Positions 15,992-23,642 of a stretch of DNA of 64,000 nt are shown piece after piece. The notes under the pieces are model-generated. The model did not search any database. It was not told where the DNA came from and worked only from the letters and a program-made list of their open reading frames with translations. Made by a program: the position numbers and the translations under genes. This DNA is from a virus, in IMG/VR virus record IMGVR_UViG_3300042301_005314, positions 33,751 to 97,750 of that record; one strand, written 5' to 3'. Within the stretch, counting starts at the first letter, position 1, and every line of letters begins with the position of its first letter.

Positions 15992-17038
15992 ATGAACCCA
16001 ACCGATAAAATTATACTATCCGGTTTAGCAAATAGTAAAACATCTCTCGGGGAAGTTTTCCGTCGTTATGTGGAATGTTTTCAACAATTTTCTAATCCTG
16101 ATGTTTTTGATATAAATATTTTTTCATCGAATTCTGAATCAGACGAAGTATTTTTTCCTAAATACACTAAAAAAATTGATCATAATATTCGATTTATTCA
16201 CACAACAATAAAAAATTATCTAGAACTTTCAAAAATAACTAAACCTCGTTGCAGTTGTTGTAGAAACCTAGATGATTATAAAAAAATCGGTTATTTTGTA
16301 TGGGAAAGTAGTAAATTAGAAGATGAAGAAGCAGAAATGTTATCTGATTTTGATGAAATATGGACCGCAAGTAATTATTGCAAACAAATATTTTCTAATT
16401 ATATTTCTTCCGATAAAATTAGAATAATAAAGCATCCCATTCCTTTTCCTTTGAAGAATTATAGCAAATTCGAGAAATTCACTATTCTAATCATGGGAAA
16501 TATATCTAGTAACATTGATCGGAAAAATATAATGGATAGTTTGAGTGTTGCAAAAACTGTGAAATCGTTGTATCCCGAAACCCGAATTTTATTTAAAACA
16601 TTTACAATATCTGATACAGAACGAAGTCTTATTTCTTATTTAAACCAAGACGCTGACATAACAGTAATAGACGAATATTACTCGTCATTACAAGTTCAAG
16701 AATTAATCGCAAAATCTCATGTATTATTATCCATGCATCGAAGTGAAGGTTTCGGATTGTGCTTGGCAGAAGCAATTCCATTAAATACAATTCCATTAGC
16801 AACGAATTATTCGGGTAATACGGATTTTATGTCTGATCCGAGATTATTAATAGATTATGATTTAGTGGATACAAATCATAATTTGTTTTTAGGGCAATGG
16901 GCAAATCCAAAATTTGACGATGCAGTGGATAAATTAGTAAATATTATTGAAAATTATGGGTCAACAACTTACAACTTCTCTAATATAAATGATTATTCAT
17001 TTGAAAATGTTACAAAATCTATAAAACAAATAATATGA
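15992..17038 (+). CDS. GT-B glycosyltransferase (group 1/GT4-like)
   Basis: 348 residues. The C-terminal half has the GT4 hallmark: SMHRSEGFGLCLAEAI at about 249-264 (the E-x7-E nucleotide-sugar site) followed by PLATNYSGNTDFM. FVWESSKLEDEE and VWTASNYCKQIF-like segments (IWTASNYCKQIF) are typical of the linker before the second Rossmann domain. A CSCC pair near residue 87-90 is unusual. It transfers a sugar from a nucleotide donor. Its position after the structural genes and before an FkbM methyltransferase suggests glycan decoration of virion proteins or a host envelope target. Confidence 0.82.
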   Translation: MNPTDKIILSGLANSKTSLGEVFRRYVECFQQFSNPDVFDINIFSSNSESDEVFFPKYTKKIDHNIRFIHTTIKNYLELSKITKPRCSCCRNLDDYKKIGYFVWESSKLEDEEAEMLSDFDEIWTASNYCKQIFSNYISSDKIRIIKHPIPFPLKNYSKFEKFTILIMGNISSNIDRKNIMDSLSVAKTVKSLYPETRILFKTFTISDTERSLISYLNQDADITVIDEYYSSLQVQELIAKSHVLLSMHRSEGFGLCLAEAIPLNTIPLATNYSGNTDFMSDPRLLIDYDLVDTNHNLFLGQWANPKFDDAVDKLVNIIENYGSTTYNFSNINDYSFENVTKSIKQII

Positions 17039-17700
17039 TATTTCGTAAAAATACAAACGATGAAATAGTATTCAACAGTGTATATTATTACAATGAGTAC
17101 AAGATTGACAAGTTTCTTGAGACTGATATTATATTAGATATTGGCGGACATATTGGGTCATTCGCTTTAAAAGCATGGGAATGCAATTCCAGAAATATAT
17201 ACACTTATGAACCGTTTCATGAAAATTTCCAAATATTATCTAATAATATAGAAGGCAAAGATATTCAGGCTTTTCAAAAAGCAGTTAGAGGAAATTATAG
17301 ATTAAAAAATATGCAAATAATCGTAGGAGATAATATCAAAAATGCAGAAATAAAAAATTATGGAGGATTATGCTTGGCAGAGGGGAATGATATAGAAGTT
17401 ATAACATTGGAAGAAATTGTTCAAAATCTTTCTTCCAATGTTAAATTGATGAAACTTGATTGTGAAGGTAGTGAATATTCTATAATATTTGAAAGCCCGG
17501 AATATATTTTTGAGAAAATAGAAAATATAGTAGGTGAAGTTCATCTTTGTGATTTACCTATAAACTTTGTAAATGGGAAATCATTAACTCATAAAGATTT
17601 CGTAGATAAATTAATTTCCTTGGGTTATACTGTAAAATATCAATCCATAGCAAATGATAATTCTCTGGCATTGTTTATTGCAACTAGAAACGATAAGTAG
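17035..17700 (+). CDS. FkbM-family SAM methyltransferase
   Basis: 221 residues. ILDIGGHIGSFALKA at about 32-46 is the SAM-binding glycine motif, TYEPFHENFQIL is motif II with the acidic ribose-binding Glu, and LMKLDCEGSEYSII at about 139-152 is the FkbM signature. FkbM enzymes O-methylate sugars or similar hydroxyl groups. The gene overlaps the glycosyltransferase by 4 nt, so methylation of the transferred sugar is a reasonable inference. Confidence 0.85.
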   Translation: MIFRKNTNDEIVFNSVYYYNEYKIDKFLETDIILDIGGHIGSFALKAWECNSRNIYTYEPFHENFQILSNNIEGKDIQAFQKAVRGNYRLKNMQIIVGDNIKNAEIKNYGGLCLAEGNDIEVITLEEIVQNLSSNVKLMKLDCEGSEYSIIFESPEYIFEKIENIVGEVHLCDLPINFVNGKSLTHKDFVDKLISLGYTVKYQSIANDNSLALFIATRNDK

Positions 17701-17706
17701 TTTATT

Positions 17707-18039
17707 ATGTTTAAGAAATTTATCGCAGCATTACAAATAGTTAAAAATCGTGAAAAAATAAAAGCGGTTTTGAATGGAACTTATGTAGCAATTAATAAAA
17801 CACTTGTTGCATTGAATTATATCAGTGAACATACAAACGATACAAAACTTGGTCAACTTCTTCAAAAGAATCTACCTCAAATTGTAAGCGTTTTATCTAA
17901 AGTAAAATTAGTTTTTGAAAAATTTGGTCCATATGTTGGCTTAGATTTAACCGTAACTGAACAGAAAGTTCAAACTGAAGAAGTTATGTTGCAAAACTTA
18001 GTAGTTGCGGAAAACCGACTTAATGAACTTCTTAAATAA
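17707..18039 (+). CDS. Hypothetical helical protein, 110 aa
   Basis: 110 residues, predominantly amphipathic helix, basic at the N terminus (FKKFIAALQIVKNREKIK), with no membrane segment and no Cys. It overlaps the start of the holin-like gene by 17 nt. Its position just before a small two-span membrane protein and the head-completion nuclease suggests a late function, but the family is not recognised. Confidence 0.5.
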   Translation: MFKKFIAALQIVKNREKIKAVLNGTYVAINKTLVALNYISEHTNDTKLGQLLQKNLPQIVSVLSKVKLVFEKFGPYVGLDLTVTEQKVQTEEVMLQNLVVAENRLNELLK

Positions 18040-18250
18040 TCAATCGTATAATCTTGTTAGATATACTTTTACATTAATAGCACTTTGTTCTATAATAATC
18101 GGCTTTTTCATGGGAAAAGTCGCTCCAGAAATTTTTTATGCAACGGTCGGAGGAATTATATCACATTTCTACCAAGAAACTACTATTAAAAAATTAAACT
18201 CAAAAGTCAAAGCACAAAACGATGAAATAAAAGTTTTAAAAAATGAGTAA
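18023..18250 (+). CDS. Small membrane protein, holin-like, 75 aa
   Basis: Start taken at the ATG at 18023 rather than an upstream in-frame TTG. Two hydrophobic segments (about 15-34, YTFTLIALCSIIIGFFMG; about 40-53, FYATVGGIISHFYQ) are followed by a highly charged coiled-coil tail (KKLNSKVKAQNDEIKVLK). Size and layout resemble small class II/III holins, but many phage membrane proteins look like this and the lysozyme gene is 5 kb away. It overlaps gp4 by 8 nt. Confidence 0.45.
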   Translation: MNFLNNQSYNLVRYTFTLIALCSIIIGFFMGKVAPEIFYATVGGIISHFYQETTIKKLNSKVKAQNDEIKVLKNE

Positions 18251-18728
18251 GAAACGCACGTATCGTGAATTTAAGCAAGGGTTCTTCAAACCTGTAGACT
18301 CAGCCAAGTGTCTTAACAAAACGCCTCCTGAGTACCGTTCCGGCTTGGAATTAAAGGTTATGAAAGTCTTGGATAAAAATCCTAATGTGTTGTCTTGGAG
18401 TAGTGAAAAAGTGATAGTTCCATATGTTCATCCTATAAAAACGGCTCAAAGTGGAAGAACAGAAATTGCACGGTATTTTGTAGATTTTTATATGAAATTA
18501 AGAGTCGGGGAAACTATTAAAGAATTTTTAGTGGAGATTAAACCGCATAAACAAACTAAACAGCCGACTACTCATGGCAACAAGAAAAAGTCTACAATTT
18601 TATATGAAAATGTACAATGGGCTATTAATCAGGCAAAATGGGAGGCTGCAAAAAAATATTGCGAAAAAAAGAATATGCAATTCATTATTATCGACGAAAA
18701 TAACATTGAAAAATTACTTTCCACATAA
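18243..18728 (+). CDS. 4: Head-completion nuclease, T4 gp4-like
   Basis: 161 residues, matching T4 gp4 (gp50/65) in size and pattern. The central motifs YRSGLELKVMKVLD (Glu), YFVDFYMKL (Asp) and FLVEIKPHKQTKQP (Glu-x-Lys) form the TnsA/restriction-like PD-ExK nuclease site. In T4, gp4 acts on packaged heads before tail joining. The C-terminal NQAKWEAAKKYCEKK helix is also typical. Lies directly upstream of phoH. Confidence 0.8.
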   Translation: MSKKRTYREFKQGFFKPVDSAKCLNKTPPEYRSGLELKVMKVLDKNPNVLSWSSEKVIVPYVHPIKTAQSGRTEIARYFVDFYMKLRVGETIKEFLVEIKPHKQTKQPTTHGNKKKSTILYENVQWAINQAKWEAAKKYCEKKNMQFIIIDENNIEKLLST

Positions 18729-18739
18729 CCCACGGTAAG

Positions 18740-18745
18740 TATAAT
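18740..18745 (+). promoter_or_regulatory. TATAAT box before phoH
   Basis: Perfect TATAAT 5 nt before the phoH ATG; the -35 region (TTTCCA, 16-bp spacing) is weak. Confidence 0.5.
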
Positions 18746-18750
18746 TATAC

Positions 18751-19476
18751 ATGGGAATACACCGTGCCAAAAACGTAAAAGAACGGATGAAAACTTCGTT
18801 CTTAATATCTGAGCCATTTTCTTGGAATTATAAACAAGAAGAGATTTTAGAAAAGATGTTGGATTGTAAATCTAAATGTATCATAGTCGATTCTTTAGCA
18901 GGAACAGGAAAAACAATAATGTCTACTTTTGCAGCACTACGAATTCTTCAGCGAAATAAATGTAAGAAAATATATTATGTTCGCAGTGCCGTAGAATCTG
19001 CTCAAAGTAAATTATGTGCGCTACCGGGCAGTTGGGAAGAAAAGATTGCTGTTTATGCAGGTCCATTTCATGATGCACTAAATAAACTCCTAAAACCTGA
19101 AGAAATAGACAATTTTACTAAAGATGGAATTATCGAAGTTATTCCGGTTTCCTATCTTCGCGGTCGAAGTCTTGATAATGCAGTTATTATTGTTGATGAG
19201 GGACAGAATTTTGTTATGAATGAACTTATTACAATTATGACTCGCTTGGAAGAAAATTCCAAAATGTTTTTAATTGCAGATTCTGATCAATGCGATTTGC
19301 CTAAAAACTTTCAACAAGAATTTTCTAAACTAGTTAATCTTTTCAATAATTCAGAATCTGAAAAACATGGAATACACTACTTTGAATTGCGTGATCCTGA
19401 ACTTGTTATGAGAAGTGCATTTGTAAAATACATTTCTAAACGATATAGCGATTATAAAAAATTGATAACCTCTTAA
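18751..19476 (+). CDS. phoH: PhoH-like ATPase
   Basis: 241 residues. Walker A DSLAGTGKT at about 47-55, Walker B AVIIVDEGQNF at about 145-155, and LRGRSLDNAV just before it are standard PhoH features. PhoH-like ATPases are very common in T4-type marine and large phages; a role in RNA metabolism or phosphate-stress response has been proposed but is not settled. The gene has its own -10 box and is followed by a strong terminator shared with the convergent gene. Confidence 0.9.
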   Translation: MGIHRAKNVKERMKTSFLISEPFSWNYKQEEILEKMLDCKSKCIIVDSLAGTGKTIMSTFAALRILQRNKCKKIYYVRSAVESAQSKLCALPGSWEEKIAVYAGPFHDALNKLLKPEEIDNFTKDGIIEVIPVSYLRGRSLDNAVIIVDEGQNFVMNELITIMTRLEENSKMFLIADSDQCDLPKNFQQEFSKLVNLFNNSESEKHGIHYFELRDPELVMRSAFVKYISKRYSDYKKLITS

Positions 19477-19480
19477 ATAA

Positions 19481-19510
19481 AAAACCCGGATAAAAATCCG
19501 GGTTTTTTAT
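19481..19510. terminator. Bidirectional terminator
   Basis: 11-bp stem (AAAACCCGGAT/ATCCGGGTTTT, loop AAAA) flanked by A-run and T-run, between the convergent phoH and 19513-19695 genes. Confidence 0.9.
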
Positions 19511-19512
19511 TT

Positions 19513-19695
19513 TTATTGATTTTCGAAATGAGTTATCGCTTCTTTTAAGATTGATAGTTCATCTTGTGTTAATAGTAATGTTCCTCCATGATCATCACGA
19601 AGTACAAAACTATTATTATCTGGGATTTTTTCAATTGAAGGGCAGCAAGAACCTGCTCTGCAAAGTTTAACAGTGTTTTGATTTATTATTACCAT
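19513..19695 (-). CDS. Hypothetical protein, 60 aa
   Basis: 60 residues with a CRAGSCCPSIE segment near residues 13-23 that could bind a metal, then an acidic helical C terminus. It has a clear promoter (TTGAAA, 16 bp, TAAATA) 7 nt before its ATG and a terminator after its stop, so it is an independent unit. Function not recognised. Confidence 0.6.
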   Translation of the reverse strand: MVIINQNTVKLCRAGSCCPSIEKIPDNNSFVLRDDHGGTLLLTQDELSILKEAITHFENQ

Positions 19696-19702
19696 ACGCT
19701 AT

Positions 19703-19730
19703 TATTTACTATTTTTCTGGGTCTTTTCAA
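19703..19730 (-). promoter_or_regulatory. Promoter for gene at 19695
   Basis: Minus strand: TTGAAA, 16-bp spacer, TAAATA, then 7 nt to the ATG. It overlaps the end of the upstream kinase gene. Confidence 0.6.
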
Positions 19731-20419
19731 ACTACATTCTTGATTTGACTTCTCAATGCAATTTCGTCATACATTGTTTCCAAGTCACCCAAAACTGATT
19801 GTTCAGTTTCAATCAAGTCACCTTCTGGATTTAAGTATTCCCGAATAGTGTTTATCTTTTCATGAACGTCACCTTCTAAAAGAATAAATGCAGGTTGATC
19901 TTCTTTATCAAAAACCACTCCGCTATTCTTTTTATAATGTTCATAAATTCCGTGAAAAACATTATCAATTTCTTCACGATATTTTTCACTAGTTGAACGA
20001 TTTGGGGACGGTGATAATTGTATATTCGGATTTAATGGAAGCCAAAAAATTATATCATAAAACTTCAGACTCTCTTTTGTCAAGAGAAGTGATGTTGCAA
20101 GAAATTCACTATTTGCATTTTCATCCTCTGATAGCTTATTATATTCTGCTAACCATAGGGAGTATGCCAAATTATCCAATACACACCGATCATGTAGAGT
20201 TTTTGTTTTTCCTGAATTTTCAAGTGCTTGATCAACAAGAAAATCACGAATAATTTTCTGTGATTCTAGTGTGCCATTTTCATTCAAAGTTAATTCTTTT
20301 TCTCTAATCAAGTCTCGGTAAGACTTCGTCGGGGTTTCATACATAGGCCAAAACTGTTTAAAAGTTTCAACTAATGTTGTTTTTCCATTGTTTTGCGTTC
20401 CTGTTATAGCAATTCTCAT
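19727..20419 (-). CDS. P-loop kinase/ATPase (AAA_28/NadR-like)
   Basis: 230 residues. Walker A GTQNNGKTT at about 7-15 is followed by a conserved LHDRCVLDNLAYSLWL segment at about 93-108, the DR-x-x-x-D pattern of NadR- and nucleoside-kinase-type P-loop proteins, and IIFWLPLNP, a typical beta strand preceding the lid. It probably phosphorylates a small nucleotide-like molecule. It overlaps the VWA gene by 4 nt, so the two products are made together. Confidence 0.75.
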   Translation of the reverse strand: MRIAITGTQNNGKTTLVETFKQFWPMYETPTKSYRDLIREKELTLNENGTLESQKIIRDFLVDQALENSGKTKTLHDRCVLDNLAYSLWLAEYNKLSEDENANSEFLATSLLLTKESLKFYDIIFWLPLNPNIQLSPSPNRSTSEKYREEIDNVFHGIYEHYKKNSGVVFDKEDQPAFILLEGDVHEKINTIREYLNPEGDLIETEQSVLGDLETMYDEIALRSQIKNVV

Positions 20420-21066
20420 ACAACTTCTTTATCATTCTCTTTTTCGTCAAAGCTAAAAGTGCGGCAATATGTTGATGCATCTGTTCGATCCAATGTTTTA
20501 TAAGAGGTATAGCTGTCACAAACTGATTTAAAACCTTCTGATATGCTTGTCGAATCTCTGGCAAAACCTCTAGAAGATGAACCTGTAATACCAAGAGATT
20601 GATGTTGCTTTAGCACTGCTTCTTCTCCTGCACCAAGGAAAACAAAATCCCATGCATATTTTTCACGTTGATGTTTAATTTTTTCCGAAACAGTGGATGC
20701 AGAGAATTCTTTGGATGCATTTTCAAATCCATCTGTTATAACTAAAAACAATACCCGATTAGGACGATCTTCTTCTGCCATTTTTACCAGTTTTTCTCCA
20801 ACAATTGTCATTGTTTTTCCAATTGCATCCAATAATGCAGTTGATCCTCTTGGGGAAATGGAAATATTAATATCATCTTTAATGTCCTTGTCGGTGAATA
20901 CTGTTTCGTATTGATCGTCAAATTGGTAAAATGATACTTTTGTTTCATCTCCGCTATTTTTTTCTTTTTCCAAAAAAGTTTTAATTCCTCCGGTAATATC
21001 ATGGGCAATACTGTTCATTGACCCACTTCTGTCTAAAATTATGTTCAAGTCTGTATAATTCTTCAT
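20416..21066 (-). CDS. Von Willebrand factor A-domain protein, 216 aa
   Basis: A single VWA domain. The MIDAS motif DRSGSM at 12-17, RGSTALLDA with the conserved Thr at about 74, and ITDGFENAS with the Asp at about 111 are all intact, so divalent-metal-dependent protein binding is expected. The C-terminal part (FVFLGAGEEAVLK) is typical of TerY/YfbK-like VWA proteins. It is coupled to a P-loop kinase. A second, larger VWA protein lies 4 kb downstream. The partner protein is unknown. Confidence 0.85.
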   Translation of the reverse strand: MKNYTDLNIILDRSGSMNSIAHDITGGIKTFLEKEKNSGDETKVSFYQFDDQYETVFTDKDIKDDINISISPRGSTALLDAIGKTMTIVGEKLVKMAEEDRPNRVLFLVITDGFENASKEFSASTVSEKIKHQREKYAWDFVFLGAGEEAVLKQHQSLGITGSSSRGFARDSTSISEGFKSVCDSYTSYKTLDRTDASTYCRTFSFDEKENDKEVV

Positions 21067-21073
21067 ACTTTAT

Positions 21074-21102
21074 AAGTTACATTATTTCTTTGTATTTGTC
21101 AA
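21074..21102 (-). promoter_or_regulatory. Promoter for VWA gene
   Basis: Minus strand: TTGACA, 17-bp spacer, TAACTT, then 7 nt to the ATG at 21066. Confidence 0.6.
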
Positions 21103-21287
21103 GATTTTTCCTCCGTTTCATTATCTTCCTTTTGAATTGGTTTTATCTTTTTTAAGAATTTAATAAAATCTTTTTTATTCAATTCCTTAATTTCTAATTT
21201 CTCCCAATCAATCATCATTTTATATTGGGAAAATAATTTACCCAACTGATCTAAAAACTTTTTTTCATGCTTGTCTAATTTAGCCAT
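21099..21287 (-). CDS. Hypothetical basic protein, 62 aa
   Basis: Start placed at the ATG at 21287 (MAKLDKHEKK) because the -10 box occupies the upstream in-frame GTG codon. 62 residues, very rich in Lys and Glu, probably helical. It has its own promoter, divergent from the phosphoesterase gene. Not recognised. Confidence 0.6.
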   Translation of the reverse strand: MAKLDKHEKKFLDQLGKLFSQYKMMIDWEKLEIKELNKKDFIKFLKKIKPIQKEDNETEEKS

Positions 21288-21293
21288 TCTTTT

Positions 21294-21321
21294 AATATAC
21301 ACTACAACATTTTCATGTCAA
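21294..21321 (-). promoter_or_regulatory. Divergent promoter, leftward
   Basis: TTGACA, 16-bp spacer, TATATT, then 6 nt to the ATG at 21287. Confidence 0.7.
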
Positions 21322-21326
21322 GAGGG

Positions 21327-21354
21327 TTGACAATTTTGCGGTATCATGTATCAT
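21327..21354 (+). promoter_or_regulatory. Divergent promoter, rightward
   Basis: TTGACA, 16-bp spacer, TATCAT, then 5 nt to the ATG at 21360. Back-to-back with the leftward promoter. Confidence 0.7.
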
Positions 21355-21359
21355 AATTT

Positions 21360-22163
21360 ATGAACACTCCTTACAAACTGAATCGTAATAGTTACGACAA
21401 TATCTACTTTTCCAGTGATTTCCACTACAATCATCAAAAAGATTTTTTGTGGAAGCCGCGTGGTTTTTCTTCTTTTCAAGATCATGATATGTTTTTGGAA
21501 AATGAAGTTTCTAAACTAACGAAAAACGATTTGTTAATTTTTCTCGGAGATTTTAGCCTAAATTCTCCCCCTGAACAAAGTGCTGCATTGTTGCAAAAAA
21601 TAAATGCCCGAATGTTTTACATTTTCGGCAACCATGAATCATATCACTCTCGTTTTTATAAAGATTCCCTTCGAAATTATTATAAGCAAACTTTTGATTA
21701 TTCTATGCGAGATGCAGGACATGATCACGGGTCATTAGACGGAATAAACACTGTTTCTGATCATCCGTTCCAAACTTTCCCATTTTCAGTGGGAAAATAT
21801 ACTAATTCAGGGTTTCCGGGACTTCGGAAAAAATTGAAAGATGTTCAAGAAAATGATATCGTTTATTGGGGCGAAGAAGGTTATTTCAAAATTGGAAATA
21901 CTTTTCTATTTTGCCGTCACATGGCTCCCCGAATTTGGGACAAAGTAAAGCATTCTAATTATGTGGCTATTTGTGGGCATTCTCATGGTCATTTATTTCC
22001 TGCAAATCCTGAATGTAAAAATCAAGGTAAAATCCTAGATGTTGGAGTCGATAATGCAATAAAGTATAATGGAACTGCATTCTTCAAAATAGAAGAAATT
22101 GAAACTATTATGCATAGTAAAACTATTGTTATTGAAGATCATCATGGATGCGAACATGTATAA
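21360..22163 (+). CDS. Calcineurin-like metallophosphoesterase
   Basis: 267 residues. SSDFHYNH at about 18-25, FLGDFSL at about 61-67, IFGNHESYH at about 89-97 and ICGHSHGHLF at about 203-212 form the two-metal site. The long insert (residues about 110-165) is characteristic of the phage subfamily. Substrate unknown; candidates are cyclic nucleotides, RNA ends or protein phosphates. It heads an early plus-strand cluster with a SLOG protein and a 2H phosphoesterase. Confidence 0.85.
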   Translation: MNTPYKLNRNSYDNIYFSSDFHYNHQKDFLWKPRGFSSFQDHDMFLENEVSKLTKNDLLIFLGDFSLNSPPEQSAALLQKINARMFYIFGNHESYHSRFYKDSLRNYYKQTFDYSMRDAGHDHGSLDGINTVSDHPFQTFPFSVGKYTNSGFPGLRKKLKDVQENDIVYWGEEGYFKIGNTFLFCRHMAPRIWDKVKHSNYVAICGHSHGHLFPANPECKNQGKILDVGVDNAIKYNGTAFFKIEEIETIMHSKTIVIEDHHGCEHV

Positions 22164-22701
22164 ATTTTTCGTCGGAATAGGAAGTCGAAGCACTCCTGAA
22201 TCGTATATTCCTTTAATTGAAAAAATATCAGAGAAATTAATTTCTCGTAATTATATTCTTCGTTCCGGAGGAGCAAGTGGTGCAGACACTTTTTGGGAAA
22301 ATGCATATGATAAGTTTGGTGGCAAAAAAGAAATATATCTTCCTTGGAAAAATTTTAACAATAATTCTTCGGAACTATATCATATAAGCAATGAAGCACT
22401 CGAAAGGGCAGAATACTATCATCCCAATTGGAGTTCTTTATCAGATGCTGCTAAAAAATTACATGCCAGAAATACATACCAAATATTAGGAGATGATTCG
22501 GGGCGTTATAATACAAATGGTCGATATTTTGGTTGGAGTTTTAGTGATATGGTTATCTGCTACACGGCAGACGGAAAAGATACTGGTGGAACAGGACAGG
22601 CGATAAGAATCGCTCGACAATATAACGTTCCTGTGTATAATCTCTACCATTACGGCGAAAATATCCTACAAATAATTGAACAATATGAATTATTTTCTTA
22701 A
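22156..22701 (+). CDS. SLOG/DprA-like Rossmann protein (YspA-type)
   Basis: Start at the ATG at 22156 (MYKFFVGIGSR), or 4 codons upstream at 22144; both overlap the phosphoesterase gene. 181 residues. GIGSRSTPES at about 7-16, LRSGGASGADTFWE at about 36-49 and DGKDTGGTGQAIRIA at about 139-153 are the ligand-binding loops of the SLOG superfamily, which bind nucleotides, NAD derivatives or related signals. Bacterial SLOG proteins act in signalling and defence; a phage copy may sequester or modify such a signal, but this is inference. Confidence 0.8.
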   Translation: MYKFFVGIGSRSTPESYIPLIEKISEKLISRNYILRSGGASGADTFWENAYDKFGGKKEIYLPWKNFNNNSSELYHISNEALERAEYYHPNWSSLSDAAKKLHARNTYQILGDDSGRYNTNGRYFGWSFSDMVICYTADGKDTGGTGQAIRIARQYNVPVYNLYHYGENILQIIEQYELFS

Positions 22702-23110
22702 ATCAGAAGGAAAATTAGAAATATCCAATGGTGCAGTTCGTTTAAAAGTATCAATGGATTTTATACGATATTACAAATCATTAATTGATAAAGAATATCG
22801 TATATTTTCTAATTTCCCCGCGCATGGAAGCCATATCACGCTATTTCATCCTAAAATTCATGGTGTTTTAGATTCGTTTAAAGTTAAATTTATTAAAAAG
22901 TTTTATATGGATAATAAAATACCTTTTGAATATAATCCATATATTATACAAGGAGGACATACTAAAAACTTCCGAAATTGGTATTTAAATGTAAAAAGTG
23001 TTCAATTAAACGAAATTGTTAATTACTTAGGTGCAAGTGTCGGTCACGGTTTGCATTTAACTATTTGCAATACAAAAGGAGGAGTTCGTCCTTATATTTG
23101 GCTTAAATAA
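22685..23110 (+). CDS. 2H phosphoesterase, possibly Acb1-like anti-CBASS
   Basis: 141 residues from the ATG at 22685 (an upstream TTG is less likely). Two H-x-T motifs: GSHITLF (H50, T52) and GLHLTICN (H124, T126), about 74 residues apart, plus a Trp three residues from the C terminus. This size, spacing and terminal Trp resemble T4 gp57B/Acb1, which cleaves the cyclic nucleotides of CBASS immunity. I do not see a clear counterpart of every Acb1 active-site residue. It overlaps the SLOG gene and converges on a second 2H gene. Confidence 0.65.
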   Translation: MNYFLKSEGKLEISNGAVRLKVSMDFIRYYKSLIDKEYRIFSNFPAHGSHITLFHPKIHGVLDSFKVKFIKKFYMDNKIPFEYNPYIIQGGHTKNFRNWYLNVKSVQLNEIVNYLGASVGHGLHLTICNTKGGVRPYIWLK

Positions 23111-23642
23111 CTGTTTTAAACGTCTCATTACCGACATTATTGGAAAACACAAACCTATTACTGGTAAATGTTTTTCCAATAATGTCGGTTTTTATTTTGG
23201 TATATTGTTCTCCTTTGCCGGGAAGAAGATATCCAATAGTAGAGTGAGGATGATACCTTGGATAGCTATCCGTTGCATCAAAATTATTAGTTATAATATC
23301 GTTTAATTCCATTAATGATTTTGATTTTACATCAAATTTCAAAACATCGTATGCTTTATTCCTAAACAATGAAATATTAGTTAATGAAAAAGTAATTGGT
23401 TCAAATTTCAACTTTTTTTCAAAAAAACTGAAATTTTGATCATGTAATCCATACTTGACGGTAATATGCGGTTTTTGCTCTAACCCATGTCTCGGTGTTA
23501 AATCATAAACATCGCAGGGACATATTTTTTCTTGTATTTTCTGAAAGTCCGGAAGAAGAAACCCTAAGTCTAACATTAAACATGCATAAGGTCTTGGAGT
23601 TGTATTTTCAATAAACAATTGGTAAAATTCTGTAAATTTCAT
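23103..23642 (-). CDS. 2H phosphoesterase with capsid-targeting-like N terminus
   Basis: 179 residues. H-x-T motifs at H59-T61 (QKPHITVKYGL) and H133-T135 (HPHSTIGYL) define the 2H fold (LigT/cyclic phosphodiesterase). The first 13 residues, MKFTEFYQLFIEN, match a motif shared with the adjacent lysozyme and other proteins here and resemble T4 capsid-targeting peptides. It overlaps the lysozyme gene by 4 nt and is co-transcribed from its late-type box. Its 3' end contains an 18-bp inverted repeat that can terminate transcription from the opposite strand. Confidence 0.75.
   Translation of the reverse strand: MKFTEFYQLFIENTTPRPYACLMLDLGFLLPDFQKIQEKICPCDVYDLTPRHGLEQKPHITVKYGLHDQNFSFFEKKLKFEPITFSLTNISLFRNKAYDVLKFDVKSKSLMELNDIITNNFDATDSYPRYHPHSTIGYLLPGKGEQYTKIKTDIIGKTFTSNRFVFSNNVGNETFKTVI
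23130..23195 (+). terminator. Terminator for plus strand embedded in minus-strand CDS
   Basis: 18-bp perfect inverted repeat (23130-23147 with 23172-23189, 24-nt loop) followed by TTTTTATTTT. It lies entirely inside the convergent 2H coding sequence. Confidence 0.75.
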
